Positions 9,629 to 18,916 are shown, numbered from the stretch's first letter. The stretch: DNA of 64,000 bases from Lentzea tibetensis (GCF_007845675.1 NZ_VOBR01000012.1:184951-248950); one strand, 5' to 3'. Notes: generated by a model from the sequence alone, not told the origin. Numbers and translations: made by a program.

Positions 9629-10087
9629 GTGTCCGAGGCGGAACTGCGCGGCCGCAACCGCGCCACGGTCGAGAAGTACATGCGAACCAAGGGACAGGAC
9701 CGGCTGCGCAGGCACGAGCTGTTCGTGGAGCACGGCCGGGCCGGTCTGTGGACCAGCGACAAGCTGGACCCCATCGAGACCACCGGACGTGACCGCCTCG
9801 CCGAGCACGCCAAGTGGTCGCTGGAGTGCTTCCCGGACTGGGAGTGGTACGACGTCGAGGTCTTCGAGACCCAGGACCCGAACCGCTTCTGGGTGGAGTG
9901 CGACGGCCGCGGGAAAATCCTCTTCCCCGGATATCCGGAAGGGTTCTACGAGAACCACTTCCTGCACTCGTTCGAACTGTCCGACGGCCTGATCGTGCGC
10001 CAGCGCGAGTTCATGAACCCGTTCCAGCAGTTGCGCGCGCTCAGCATTCCGGTGCCCGAGATCCGCCGCGAAGGCATTCCCACCTAG
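9629..10087 (+). CDS. phzB: Phenazine biosynthesis protein PhzA/PhzB (first copy)
   Basis: 152 aa. GTG 9629 has GGGAGGA three bases upstream. Ketosteroid-isomerase/NTF2-like fold of the PhzA/B family: RNRATVEKYMRTKGQDRLRRHELF, LECFPDWEWYDVEVFET, FWVECDGRGKILFPGYPEG, NHFLHSFELSDGLI, REFMNPFQQLRALSI. PhzA/B catalyses condensation of two PhzF-derived aminoketones into the tricyclic phenazine skeleton; the family's histidine (EHAKWSL) and glutamate (REFMNP) positions are retained. First gene of the phenazine core, 43 bases before phzD. Confidence 0.93.
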   Translation: MSEAELRGRNRATVEKYMRTKGQDRLRRHELFVEHGRAGLWTSDKLDPIETTGRDRLAEHAKWSLECFPDWEWYDVEVFETQDPNRFWVECDGRGKILFPGYPEGFYENHFLHSFELSDGLIVRQREFMNPFQQLRALSIPVPEIRREGIPT

Positions 10088-10130
10088 ACCGCACCGGGTC
10101 ACCTGACCCACCGATCACAGGAGACCTCAG

Positions 10131-10754
10131 ATGCCCGGTATCCCGCCGATCGTCGGCTACGCCTTACCTTCCAGCGCGGATCTGCCCGAGTCGATTCCGC
10201 AGTGGACCTTCGACCCGGAACGCGCCGTGCTGCTGGTGCACGACATGCAGCTGTACTTCCTCTCCCCGTTCCCCGAGCCCATGCGGGAGGAGCTGGTCGC
10301 GGCGGCGGCCGCGTTGCGCGACCAGTGCGCGAAGCGCGGGGTGCAGGTGGCCTACACCGCGCAGCCCGGCAGCATGACCGACGAGCAACGCGGACTGCTC
10401 AAGGACATCTGGGGTCCCGGCATGCGGGCGAACGGGCAGAACCAGGAGATCGTGCCGCAACTCGCGCCCGCCGACGGGGACTGGGTTCTCACGAAGTGGC
10501 GTTACAGCGCGTTCGCCCGGACCGACCTGCTCGAGCGGTGTCGCGCGGCCGGGCGCGACCAGCTCGTGCTGTGCGGGGTCTACGCGCACGTCGGGGTGCT
10601 GGCCACCGCGCTCGACGCGTACAGCAACGACATCCAGCCGTTCTTCGTCGCTGACGCGACAGCCGACTTCACCGAGGACCACCACCGAATGGCACTCGAC
10701 TACGCGGCCGCTCGCTGCGCGGTGGTCACAACGGCAAAGGGGCTACTCACATGA
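10131..10754 (+). CDS. phzD: 2-amino-2-deoxyisochorismatase PhzD
   Basis: 207 aa, ATG with AGGAGA upstream. Isochorismatase-fold hydrolase that releases pyruvate from 2-amino-2-desoxyisochorismate (the PhzE product) to give trans-2,3-dihydro-3-hydroxyanthranilate. Catalytic Asp38 ([10 protein letters not shown]) and Lys122 (TKWRYSAF) fall at the positions known for Pseudomonas PhzD, and the nucleophile-elbow region reads [19 protein letters not shown], followed by [15 protein letters not shown]. Length matches the family. Overlaps phzE by four bases (ATGA). Confidence 0.97.
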   Translation: MPGIPPIVGYALPSSADLPESIPQWTFDPERAVLLVHDMQLYFLSPFPEPMREELVAAAAALRDQCAKRGVQVAYTAQPGSMTDEQRGLLKDIWGPGMRANGQNQEIVPQLAPADGDWVLTKWRYSAFARTDLLERCRAAGRDQLVLCGVYAHVGVLATALDAYSNDIQPFFVADATADFTEDHHRMALDYAAARCAVVTTAKGLLT

Positions 10755-12628
10755 CAGCACCATTCCTGTTGGACGACGTGTTCACCGGCCGCGCCGGCCC
10801 GTTCGCGCTGCTGCACCGGCCAGACGCGACCGGCCACGGAGTGCTCGACGTGCTGACCGGTCCGGTGTCCGAGCACGAGACGCTCGACGACCTGCCCCTC
10901 CCGGCCGGCGACTGCGACGAGGTGCTCGCCCTCGTCCCCTACCGGCAGCTCACCGAACGCGGGTTCGCCTGCCACGACGACGGCACCCCGCTCGTCGCGC
11001 TCACGGTCACGGCCAGCCAGCGGCTACCGCTCACCGAGTTGCTCGCCCACATCCCGGACGTGCCGACACCGGTCATCGGTGGCCGGTTCGACCTCGACGA
11101 CGACACCTACGCGAGCACCGTCCGCAGGGTGATCGAGAAGAACATCGGCGCCGGTGAAGGCGCGAACTTCGTGCTGAAGCGGTCCTTCACCGCCGACATC
11201 GGCAACTACGGCCCCCTCAGCGCGCCCGCGTTCTTCCGCAGGCTGCTGACCACGGAGAAGGGTGCCTACTGGACGTTCCTGGTGCACACCGGCGAACGGA
11301 CGCTCGTCGGCGCCTCACCGGAACGGCACGTCAGCCTGAACGACGGCACCGTCGTGATGAACCCGATCAGCGGCACTTACCGCTACCCGCCGACCGGCCC
11401 GACCCCGCAGGGAGTGCTGGAGTTCCTCGAGGATCAGAAGGAGACCGACGAGCTCTACATGGTCCTCGACGAGGAACTGAAGATGATGGCCCGCATCTGC
11501 GAGAGCGGCGGCCGCGTGATCGGCCCCCGGCTCAAGGAGATGGCCAGGGTCGCGCACACCGAGTACTTCATCGAGGGCCGCAGCACCCGTGACGTGCGGG
11601 AGATCCTGCGCGAGACGATGTTCGCGCCGACCGTCACCGGCAGCCCGCTGGAGAACGCGTGCCGCGCCATCCGCGACTACGAGCCCGGCGGCCGCGGCTA
11701 CTACAGCGGCGCCGCCGCGTTGATCGGCTGGGATGCCCGCGGCGAGCAGACGCTGGACTCGGCGATCCTCATCCGCACCGCGGACATCGACCGCACCGGC
11801 CGGGTCCGCATCGACGTCGGCGCCACCATCGTGCGGCACTCGAACCCCGAGTCGGAGGCCGCCGAGACTTCGGCCAAGGCGGCGGCGCTGGTCGCGGCGC
11901 TCGAATCGGAACGCACGACACTCGGCACCCATCCGTCCGTCCGGGCCGCGCTGGCCCGCCGCAACGACACCATCGCGGACTTCTGGCTCTCCGACTTCAC
12001 CGCGCGGGCCGACCCGCACGCCGGGCTGACCGGCCGCGAGGTGCTGGTGATCGACGCCGAGGACAGCTTCACCGCCATGATCGGACACCAGCTGACCGCG
12101 CTCGGCCTGCGGGTGACCGTCCGCGGTCACGACGAGGATCCGGACGACTCCGGCTACGACCTCGTGGTGATGGGGCCAGGCCCCGGCGACCCGCGCGACC
12201 TGGCCCACCCGAGGATCGGCTTCCTGCACCGCCGGATCACGCGCCTGCTCGCCGAGTCACGCCCGTTCCTCGCGGTGTGCCTGAGCCACCAGGTCCTCAG
12301 CCTGCTGTTCGGGCTCGACCTGCACCGCCGTGAACAGCCGAACCAGGGCGTGCAGGCCAAGATCGACCTGTTCGGCTCGCCGGCACAGGCCGGGTTCTAC
12401 AACACCTTCGCCGCGTTGAGCACCCACGACGAGTTCACCGTGGACGGTGTGGGGCGGGTCGAGGTCGCTCGCGACCCGGAGACGAACGAGGTGCACGCCT
12501 TGCGCGGCAACCGCTTCGCCTCCATGCAGTTCCACCCCGAGTCCGTGCTGACCGCCGACGGCCCTCAGCTCGTCGGCGCCACGCTGCTGAGGCTGCTGGG
12601 TCGTCCCGCCGCCATCGAAGTCGCCTGA
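10751..12628 (+). CDS. phzE: 2-amino-2-deoxyisochorismate synthase PhzE (TrpE-TrpG-type fusion)
   Basis: 625 aa. N-terminal two thirds are a chorismate-utilising domain ([54 protein letters not shown]); the C-terminal third is a class I glutamine amidotransferase with [11 protein letters not shown], the nucleophile Cys in [14 protein letters not shown], and the His-Glu pair in MQFHPESVL. It converts chorismate and glutamine-derived ammonia to 2-amino-2-desoxyisochorismate, the committed step. Fused architecture and length match PhzE rather than primary-metabolism anthranilate synthase. Start overlaps phzD. Confidence 0.97.
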   Translation: MTAPFLLDDVFTGRAGPFALLHRPDATGHGVLDVLTGPVSEHETLDDLPLPAGDCDEVLALVPYRQLTERGFACHDDGTPLVALTVTASQRLPLTELLAHIPDVPTPVIGGRFDLDDDTYASTVRRVIEKNIGAGEGANFVLKRSFTADIGNYGPLSAPAFFRRLLTTEKGAYWTFLVHTGERTLVGASPERHVSLNDGTVVMNPISGTYRYPPTGPTPQGVLEFLEDQKETDELYMVLDEELKMMARICESGGRVIGPRLKEMARVAHTEYFIEGRSTRDVREILRETMFAPTVTGSPLENACRAIRDYEPGGRGYYSGAAALIGWDARGEQTLDSAILIRTADIDRTGRVRIDVGATIVRHSNPESEAAETSAKAAALVAALESERTTLGTHPSVRAALARRNDTIADFWLSDFTARADPHAGLTGREVLVIDAEDSFTAMIGHQLTALGLRVTVRGHDEDPDDSGYDLVVMGPGPGDPRDLAHPRIGFLHRRITRLLAESRPFLAVCLSHQVLSLLFGLDLHRREQPNQGVQAKIDLFGSPAQAGFYNTFAALSTHDEFTVDGVGRVEVARDPETNEVHALRGNRFASMQFHPESVLTADGPQLVGATLLRLLGRPAAIEVA

Positions 12629-12639
12629 GGAGAACTGTG

Positions 12640-13491
12640 GTGCACCACTACGCGGTGGCGGACGCGTTCGCCGACAAACCCCTGCACGGCAACCCGGTCG
12701 CGGTGTTCTTCGACGCAGACGACCTCACGCCGGAGCAGATGCAGCGCATCGCGCGCGAGACGAACCTGTCCGAGACCACCTTCGTGCTGCGGCCCGAGCA
12801 GGGCGGCGACGCGCACATCCGGATCTTCACCCCGGTCAACGAGCTGCCGTTCGCCGGGCACCCGCTGCTCGGCACCGCGATCGTGCTCGGCTGCCGCGGC
12901 CACGGCGCGCGGCTGCGACTGGAGACCGCGATGGGCGTCGTCCCGTTCGAGGTGGAGGTCGGTGGCAGTAACGCCAAGGGCAGGCGCACCGGGCACGCCA
13001 CGATGCGCCAGCCCGTGCCCACCTGGCGGCCGTTCGACCGGACCGGCGAGCTGCTCGACGCGCTCGGCGTGCCGGAACCGCCGTTCCCGGTGGAGATCTA
13101 CCACAACGGCCCCCGGCACGTCCTGGTCGGACTGGACAGCATCGCGTCGCTGTCCAAAGTGGATCCGGACCACCGTGCGCTCGCCGGGTTCGAGGACATG
13201 GCGGTCAACTGCATCGCGGGTTCGGGAACGCGGTGGCGCAACCGGATGTTCTCGCCCGCCTACGGGGTGGTCGAGGACGCTGCCACCGGCTCGGCCGCGG
13301 GCCCGATCGCCATCCACGCCGCACGGCACGCCCAGGCGCCGCACGGTCAGTGGGTGGACATCGCCCAGGGCGTGGAGATCGGGCGGCACTCCCTGATGCG
13401 CGCCCGGATCGAACTCGACGGCGATCACGTCGAGTCGGTCGAGGTCGGCGGGCACGGCGTCGTCGTGGCGGAGGGCACGTTCCATGTCTGA
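12640..13491 (+). CDS. phzF: trans-2,3-dihydro-3-hydroxyanthranilate isomerase PhzF
   Basis: 283 aa. Two adjacent GTG codons (12637, 12640) are possible; the second is preferred because it leaves seven bases after GGAG and puts the catalytic glutamate at position 45 (NLSETTF), as in characterised PhzF. DAP-epimerase-like fold with two halves: GNPVAVFFDADDLTPEQMQ, INELPFAGHPLLGTAIVLG-type segment, and EDAATGSAAGPIAIHA. It isomerises dihydrohydroxyanthranilate to the reactive aminoketone that PhzA/B dimerises. Overlaps phzG by eight bases. Confidence 0.96.
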   Translation: MHHYAVADAFADKPLHGNPVAVFFDADDLTPEQMQRIARETNLSETTFVLRPEQGGDAHIRIFTPVNELPFAGHPLLGTAIVLGCRGHGARLRLETAMGVVPFEVEVGGSNAKGRRTGHATMRQPVPTWRPFDRTGELLDALGVPEPPFPVEIYHNGPRHVLVGLDSIASLSKVDPDHRALAGFEDMAVNCIAGSGTRWRNRMFSPAYGVVEDAATGSAAGPIAIHAARHAQAPHGQWVDIAQGVEIGRHSLMRARIELDGDHVESVEVGGHGVVVAEGTFHV

Positions 13492-14134
13492 GAGAACCAG
13501 GTCCGAGTCGCTCACCGGGACGATCGTGGCCGCCTTCCCGGAGTACGCCGATCCTCCCGGTGACCCGTTCGAGCTGTTGACGTCGTGGCTGTCGGCCGCC
13601 GAGCAGAACGGGGTGCGCGAGCCGAGGGCGTTGGCGCTGGCCACGGCGGACGAACACGGGCGCACGTCGTCCCGAGTCGTCGTGCTGAGCCGGATCACGC
13701 CGTCCGGCCTGGTGTTCGCCACGCACCGGGACAGCCGCAAGGGCCGCGAACTCGCGGTGAACCCGTGGGCGTCCGGGGTCCTGTACTGGCGTGAGACCAG
13801 CCAGCAGGTCGTCGTCGCCGGACCGGTGCGGCTGTTGCCGGACGACGAGGCCGACGCGATGTGGGCGGCCCGGCCACCGTTCACCCACGCCATGACCACC
13901 GCGTCACGGCAGAGCCACCCGCTGACCGACGTCGCCGCCCTGCGCGCGAAGGCTCATCTGCTCGGCGCCGAACCGTTGCCACGTCCGGACAACTACGCCG
14001 GCTACGTGCTCGAGCCTGCGGAGATCGAGTTCTGGGCCAACGGCTCGGACCGGCTGCACGAACGACTGCACTACGAACGACTGGGCTACGACCGGGACGA
14101 CACCGGCTGGCACACCACGAGGTTGCAACCATGA
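13484..14134 (+). CDS. phzG: Phenazine FMN-dependent oxidase PhzG
   Basis: 216 aa. Pyridoxamine-5'-phosphate-oxidase fold with FMN-binding segments: ALATADEHGRTSSRVVVLSR, LVFATHRDSRKGRELAVNP, GVLYWRETSQQVVVAGPVRLL, and a C-terminal PHZG-type end (VLEPAEIEFWANGSDRLHERL, then YDRDDTGWHTTRLQP). PhzG oxidises the hexahydro/tetrahydro-phenazine products to the aromatic level. ATG overlaps phzF; its stop overlaps the next start in an ATGA, so the two are translationally coupled. Confidence 0.94.
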   Translation: MSERTRSESLTGTIVAAFPEYADPPGDPFELLTSWLSAAEQNGVREPRALALATADEHGRTSSRVVVLSRITPSGLVFATHRDSRKGRELAVNPWASGVLYWRETSQQVVVAGPVRLLPDDEADAMWAARPPFTHAMTTASRQSHPLTDVAALRAKAHLLGAEPLPRPDNYAGYVLEPAEIEFWANGSDRLHERLHYERLGYDRDDTGWHTTRLQP

Positions 14135-14619
14135 CAGTCCTTTTCGGAAACACTACCGACGCGGACCTGCGGGCCCGCAACCGGCACGCGGTCGAGCAGT
14201 ACTTCCGCACCGGTCCCGAGGCGAGGCTCAGCCGCTACCTGCTCTACACCGAGGACGGCACGGCGTCGCTGGTCAACACCGACATCGGCAGACCGATCAC
14301 GGTCCGCGGCCGGGAGAAGCTCAAGCGGCACAACGAACTGTCGCTGCAGGTGCTCCCGGACTGGGAATGGCACGACGTGGTTCTCTACGAGACGCACGAC
14401 CCCGGCACCATCTGGGTCGAGTGCGACGGCGAGGGCACCATCCGGTTCCCGGACTACCCCGAAGGCCACTACCGCAACCACTTCGTGCACGGGTTCACCC
14501 TCGTCGACGGGCTCATCGCGGCGAGCAGGGAGTACGCGAACCCGATCGAGCACATGCGGTCACTCGGCATCGAGACCCCGCACATCAAGCGCGACTTCAT
14601 TCCCTCAGGAGAGGAGTGA
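14131..14619 (+). CDS. phzA: Phenazine biosynthesis protein PhzA/PhzB (second copy)
   Basis: 162 aa. Same NTF2-like family as the copy at 9629: RNRHAVEQYFRTGPEARLSRYLLYTE, VRGREKLKRHNELSLQVLPDWEWHD, WVECDGEGTIRFPDYPEGHY, NHFVHGFTLVDGLIAASREYANPIEHMRSLGI. Both copies keep the histidine and glutamate positions used in catalysis, so neither looks like an obvious non-catalytic partner. The two copies bracket phzD-E-F-G instead of lying next to each other as phzA-phzB do in pseudomonads; which deserves which letter is arbitrary. Start overlaps phzG (ATGA). Confidence 0.92.
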   Translation: MTVLFGNTTDADLRARNRHAVEQYFRTGPEARLSRYLLYTEDGTASLVNTDIGRPITVRGREKLKRHNELSLQVLPDWEWHDVVLYETHDPGTIWVECDGEGTIRFPDYPEGHYRNHFVHGFTLVDGLIAASREYANPIEHMRSLGIETPHIKRDFIPSGEE

Positions 14620-14621
14620 CC

Positions 14622-15623
14622 ATGGACCACGAAGCTTCCCGTGCCGCGATCGACCTGGTCACCGCGGCGTGGCGCTCCCAGGTCGTGCACGTCGCGGCAT
14701 CGCTGCGGCTGCCTGACCTCGTCGCGGCCGGACATCGCACCAGCGCGGCATTGGCCTCGCCGACCGGCGTCGACGCCGCGGCGTTGCACAGGCTGCTGCG
14801 CGTGCTGGCGTTGCTCGGTCTGTTCGATGGCGACGACACCGGCGGATACACCGTCACCGCGGTGGGCGAGCAGTTCCAGGACCGGCCAGGATCGTTGCGC
14901 GACACGGCCCTGCTCTACGCCGACGAGTTCTACACCGCCTGGGGCCACGCCGCGGAGTCGTTCCGCACCGGCGTACCGGGGTTCGAGCTGGCGTTCGGCC
15001 GCACGCTGATCGACTACCTCGGGGAGGACGCCGACGCCGCGGGCCGCTTCCAGCGCAGCCTGCGCGCCAACAGCTTCTTCTTCGACGCCGTGCCCGACGT
15101 GATCGACTTCGGGCACAGCACCCACGTGGCCGACATCGGCGGCGGCAGCGGGCTGCTGCTGTCCACCGTGCTCCGCGCCGCGCCCCGCACCCGCGGCACC
15201 TACCTCGACCTGGAACACACCATCCCGATCGCCCGCGAGCACTTCACCGCGACGGTCGGGACGGACCGGGTCGACCTGGTCGCCGCCGACATGTTCACCG
15301 CCGCGCTGCCCGAGGCCGACACCTACCTCTTGTCACGGGTGCTGGGTGACTGGTCCGACGACGACTGCGTGCGGCTGCTGCGCAACGTCCGGCGGGCGAT
15401 GCCACCACACGCCCGTCTGCTGATCATCGAGCGGGTCGTGCACGACGACCAGCCGGGTCTGCTCGCCCCGCTGTGGGATCTGCAGCTCTTCGTGCTCAAC
15501 GGAGGCACGCAACGGGAGTACCGCACCTACACCGATCTCGCCGCGCGGTCCGGGTTCGCGATCAAGGAGTCGGTCGCGCTGCCCATGGAGAACTCCGCGC
15601 TCGTGCTCATCCCGACCGACTGA
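14622..15623 (+). CDS. SAM-dependent O-methyltransferase-family enzyme (first)
   Basis: 333 aa, ATG two bases after the preceding stop, GGAGAGGAG upstream. N-terminal dimerisation/winged-helix region (RLPDLVAAGHRTSAALASPTG, ALHRLLRVLALLGLF) and C-terminal class I methyltransferase domain with SAM motif VADIGGGSGLLLSTVL, the acidic YLDLEHT, LLSRVLGDWSDDDCVRLLRN and LLIIERVV. This is the family of plant-type OMTs and of PhzM, so a phenazine oxygen, nitrogen or carboxylate could be the acceptor; sequence alone does not decide. Confidence 0.88.
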   Translation: MDHEASRAAIDLVTAAWRSQVVHVAASLRLPDLVAAGHRTSAALASPTGVDAAALHRLLRVLALLGLFDGDDTGGYTVTAVGEQFQDRPGSLRDTALLYADEFYTAWGHAAESFRTGVPGFELAFGRTLIDYLGEDADAAGRFQRSLRANSFFFDAVPDVIDFGHSTHVADIGGGSGLLLSTVLRAAPRTRGTYLDLEHTIPIAREHFTATVGTDRVDLVAADMFTAALPEADTYLLSRVLGDWSDDDCVRLLRNVRRAMPPHARLLIIERVVHDDQPGLLAPLWDLQLFVLNGGTQREYRTYTDLAARSGFAIKESVALPMENSALVLIPTD

Positions 15624-15637
15624 CCGGAAGGAAGACC

Positions 15638-16642
15638 GTGACCACAGAAGTGAGACCCGGCCTGCTGGTCGAGTACGCGCTCAGCTACCTGTACTCGTCA
15701 GCCTTGAACACCGCTGCCCGGCTCGGTGTCGCGGACCACCTCCACGACGGTCCCCGCACCGCCGCCGAGCTCGCCGCCGCCACCGGCGCACACGGTCCGA
15801 ACCTGCACCGCGTGCTGCGTTTCCTCGCCACCCGCGGCGTGTTCCGCGAGGACGACGAGTCCCGCTTCCACCTGACACCGCTGGCCGAGCCACTGCGCGC
15901 GGACTCACCGAAGTCGTTGCGGGACTTCGTCCTCAGCCTCGGTGACGGAATCTTCCTCGAGCCCGCCGCCCGCATGTACGACACCGTTGTCTCCGGGCGG
16001 GCCGTTTTCGACGACATCTTCGACGCGCCGTTCTACGAGCACCTCGCGAACGACCCTGTGACCGGCCCCGCCTACAACGCCGGCATGGCGGCCTTCTCCA
16101 ACCTGGTCAGCAACGACGTCACCGCCGCCTACGACTTCCCGGACCACGCGGTGGTCGTCGACGTCGGCGGCGGCCGGGGCGGCCTGCTGCGCAGCATCCT
16201 GCTGCAGCACCCGCACGTCACCGGCGTCCTGTTCGACCTGCCCAGCGTCGTCGACGACCACGTACTGGACGAACCGGACCTGGCCGGGCGCTGGCGCGTG
16301 GAGAGCGGCGACTTCTTCGAGTCGGTCCCCGAAGGCGGCGACGTCTACGTCTTCAAGCACGTCTTCGCGAGCTGGTCCGACGCCGACTGCCTGCGACTGC
16401 TCTCCACGTGCCGCAAGACCATGCCCGACAACGGACGGGTCCTGGTCGTCAACGGCGTCATCCCGCCGGGCAACGACCCCCACCCCGGCAAGACCATCGA
16501 CGTCCTGATCCTGAACCTGCTGGGCGGCAAGGAACGCACCCTGCCCGAGTACGAGTCGCTGCTCGTCGAGGCCGGCTTCACGGTCAGCCGCGTCATTCCC
16601 GTGTCACCCAACGCAACCATCATCGAGGGGACTCCCGCATGA
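15638..16642 (+). CDS. SAM-dependent O-methyltransferase-family enzyme (second)
   Basis: 334 aa, GTG with GGAAGGAAG upstream. Paralogous architecture to the previous gene: LGVADHLHDGPRTAAELAAATG, LHRVLRFLATRGVF, SAM-binding VVDVGGGRGGLLRSILL, then FDLPSVVDD, FKHVFASWSDADCLRLL, VLVVNGVIPPGND and LILNLLGGKERTLPEY. The dissimilar C-terminal substrate region suggests a different acceptor from the first enzyme. Stop overlaps the start of the monooxygenase (ATGA), tying it to the same transcript. Confidence 0.88.
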   Translation: MTTEVRPGLLVEYALSYLYSSALNTAARLGVADHLHDGPRTAAELAAATGAHGPNLHRVLRFLATRGVFREDDESRFHLTPLAEPLRADSPKSLRDFVLSLGDGIFLEPAARMYDTVVSGRAVFDDIFDAPFYEHLANDPVTGPAYNAGMAAFSNLVSNDVTAAYDFPDHAVVVDVGGGRGGLLRSILLQHPHVTGVLFDLPSVVDDHVLDEPDLAGRWRVESGDFFESVPEGGDVYVFKHVFASWSDADCLRLLSTCRKTMPDNGRVLVVNGVIPPGNDPHPGKTIDVLILNLLGGKERTLPEYESLLVEAGFTVSRVIPVSPNATIIEGTPA

Positions 16643-17766
16643 CCCGCACCGTCGAACCTACGAGCCCAGCCCTCGAGGACCTGCTCGCCGTGGTGGCCGA
16701 GCGCCGCGCCGAGTTCACCGCGCTGCGCGACATCCCGCGCGACGTGATGGAGAAGTTCCGCGCGGCCGGCGTCTACCGCGCCGCCACACCGAAGATGTTC
16801 GGTGGCGACGCGCTCCCGCCGCGCCAGTACCTGCGCATGGTCGAGCGGATCGCCGAGGTGGACGGCTCCGCGGGCTGGATGGCCAGCATCGAGGTCGCCA
16901 AGATCTACCTGGCCGCCCTGCCACTGGAAACCCAGGCCAAGCTGTACTCGACCGGCCCGGACGTCGTGTTCGCAGGCGGTCTCTTCCCCATGCAACCGGC
17001 CGAACGCGAGCCAGGAGGCTTCAAGGTGAGCGGGCAGTGGCGGTTCGCCAGCGGCTGCACGAGCGCCGACATCCTCGCCGTCGGCATCAGGACCGAAGAC
17101 GACAAGGCGCGCATGGCGGTGCTGCCCGCCGAAGACGTCGAGATCGTCGAGAACTGGGACGTCGTCGGCATGGAGGGCACCGGCAGTCACGACCTGAGGA
17201 TCAACGGCGTCGTCGTGCCCGACGAGTGGACCTTCCTCCGCGGCGGCCGCGCGAACGTCGACGAGCCCCTGCACCGCTACCCCGCCGTGCCCTACGCCGC
17301 GCAAGCGTTGGCGGCGGTCAACCTCGGCATCGCCCGAGCCGCGCTCGACCACCTCACCCAGGTCGGCGCGGGCCGCACCGGCCTGACCGGAGCAGCCCAG
17401 CTCGCCGACCGTCCCTACGCGCGGATCGCCGTCGGCAAAGCCGAAGCCGCGCTGCGCTCGGCCCGCGCCTTCTTCTACGAGGTGACCGACGAGGTGTACG
17501 CGACGGTCACCTCCGGCACGCCGGCGTCGGTCGAGCAGGCCAGCTCGATCCGGCTGGCCGCCGCACACGCGGCCGCGGTCAGCTTCGACGTCGTGCGCAC
17601 CGCCTACAGCCTCGCCGACATCTCGGCGATCAGCTCCGGCCACCCGCTGCAGCGCCACCTGCGGGACGCGTCGGTCGTCCCGCACCACGCCTTGCTGACC
17701 GAGGGCGTCTACGACGGTGCGGGAGCGGTCCTGATGGGCGTCAAACCCGCTCCCGGCTACGTCTGA
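16639..17766 (+). CDS. Acyl-CoA-dehydrogenase-fold flavin monooxygenase (HsaA/HpaB-like, group D)
   Basis: 375 aa. Acyl-CoA dehydrogenase fold without CoA-ligand features: MEKFRAAGVYRAATPKMFGGDALPP, VSGQWRFASGCTSADILAVG, ENWDVVGMEGTGSHDLRINGVVVPDEWTF, ARAFFYEVTDEVYATVTSG. This matches two-component FMNH2/FADH2-dependent hydroxylases that oxygenate aromatic rings; the flavin reductase partner is not in the window and would act from elsewhere. Likely role: ring hydroxylation that creates a phenol for methylation or glycosylation. Last gene of the main operon. Its final codons are repeated at 19432-19487. Confidence 0.82.
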   Translation: MTRTVEPTSPALEDLLAVVAERRAEFTALRDIPRDVMEKFRAAGVYRAATPKMFGGDALPPRQYLRMVERIAEVDGSAGWMASIEVAKIYLAALPLETQAKLYSTGPDVVFAGGLFPMQPAEREPGGFKVSGQWRFASGCTSADILAVGIRTEDDKARMAVLPAEDVEIVENWDVVGMEGTGSHDLRINGVVVPDEWTFLRGGRANVDEPLHRYPAVPYAAQALAAVNLGIARAALDHLTQVGAGRTGLTGAAQLADRPYARIAVGKAEAALRSARAFFYEVTDEVYATVTSGTPASVEQASSIRLAAAHAAAVSFDVVRTAYSLADISAISSGHPLQRHLRDASVVPHHALLTEGVYDGAGAVLMGVKPAPGYV

Positions 17767-17769
17767 CGG
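17714..17769 (+). repeat. 56-bp direct repeat, copy 1 (3' end of monooxygenase gene)
   Basis: Covers the last codons (...GAGAVLMGVKPAPGYV, stop) of the monooxygenase plus three following bases. The 51 bases 17719-17769 are identical to 19437-19487; extending leftward to 56 bases adds one mismatch (17718 T versus C). Confidence 0.95.
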
Positions 17770-17785
17770 AGGCAGCCCAATCGCC

Positions 17786-18778
17786 TCAACCGCTCGGCGC
17801 GTGCCGAGCAGCGCCGGCTCGGAGCAGGGCGAGGGCGAACAGCCCCGCCGGGATGATCAGCCAGCAGGAGAACAGCCGGTAGCCGAGGACGACGGCCGCG
17901 GCGGGCGCCTCACTCGCGCCCGCCGCGATCAGCGCGGCGAGCAGACTCGCCTCGATCACGCCCATCCCGCCGGGCGTCAGCGGCACCTGGCGCACCAGTT
18001 GGACGACCACGTACGCCGTGCCCACCTCGACGAACGTCAGCGGCAGGTGGAACGCCTGCGCGACAGCGGCCAGGCAGCAGAGGTCGGCCAGCCAGTTGAC
18101 GATCGCGAAGGCGAGAGCGCCGCGCCGATAGCGCGTCCGCAAGGTCACCATCGCCGTCACCGCGTGCCGAGCGCTCGCCCGCCAACCGCTCGACGTCCAG
18201 TCGTCCCCGTGTCCCGGAACGCCGTGCGAGTCGGGCTCGCAGCGACGGGTCGCCTCCCACACCGCGAACACCAGGAGGGTGATCACGAGCGCCCCCGCGA
18301 TCACCGAGCCGGCCGGGTGCGCCCGCCAGGTGTCCTGCGGGTGCGCCGCCAACAGGGTGAGGAATCCGAACAGGTACAACAACGCCAGACCCGCCGTCGA
18401 CAACACCCCGGACAGCAGGAGCACAGTCGCCGCGACCTCTGTGCTCGCACCCGCCTTGCGGAACGCCTTGTAGGCGAAGCCCGCCGAGACGGCCGACCCG
18501 GCGGGCATGCTGATGGCGATGGCCGAACGCCCGTACGTGACGGCGATGGACCGCCAGATCGTCAGGGACACGCCGAAACCCCGCAGGAGCCACCACTGCT
18601 GGCGGGCGAACATCCTCATCGAGACCAGTTCGGCTACGAGTGCCAGCAGCAGCCAGCCGACGTCGGCCGTCCGGACGACCGGCACCAGGTCGGACATCTT
18701 CGGCAGTGACCGGTACACCAGCGCACCCGCCGCCACGAGTGCCACCGCAGTGAGGATTGGCCGCCACCAACGTCTCAT
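17786..18778 (-). CDS. Lysylphosphatidylglycerol synthetase-like / UPF0104 flippase-type membrane protein
   Basis: 330 aa. ATG 18778 (MRRWWRPILTAVALVAAGALV) follows GGGAGAAG; an upstream in-frame extension to 18910 is not membrane-like and was rejected. About seven to eight membrane segments, with the family hallmark VVVQLVRQVPLTPGGMGVIEASLLAALIAAG near the C-terminus and RQQWWLLRGFGVSLTIWRS, GRSAIAISMPAGSAVSAGFAYKAF in the middle. This is the transmembrane domain of MprF-like proteins without the soluble aminoacyl-transferase half; it probably flips or handles a lipid. Oriented against the phenazine operon and inside the segment bounded by the direct repeat, so probably not part of the pathway. 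Confidence 0.8.
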   Translation of the reverse strand: MRRWWRPILTAVALVAAGALVYRSLPKMSDLVPVVRTADVGWLLLALVAELVSMRMFARQQWWLLRGFGVSLTIWRSIAVTYGRSAIAISMPAGSAVSAGFAYKAFRKAGASTEVAATVLLLSGVLSTAGLALLYLFGFLTLLAAHPQDTWRAHPAGSVIAGALVITLLVFAVWEATRRCEPDSHGVPGHGDDWTSSGWRASARHAVTAMVTLRTRYRRGALAFAIVNWLADLCCLAAVAQAFHLPLTFVEVGTAYVVVQLVRQVPLTPGGMGVIEASLLAALIAAGASEAPAAAVVLGYRLFSCWLIIPAGLFALALLRAGAARHAPSG

Positions 18779-18916
18779 CCACTTCTCCCGGCAGTTACTA
18801 GACGCAGCCGTTCCGTTTTGGTCGACGGTAGACCCACCACCCGGCCGACACGACAACCGGGGTCCCGAGTCGCTCACGCATTCCGCCGTCCAGCTGGCCC
18901 GACGCGTCATACGAGG

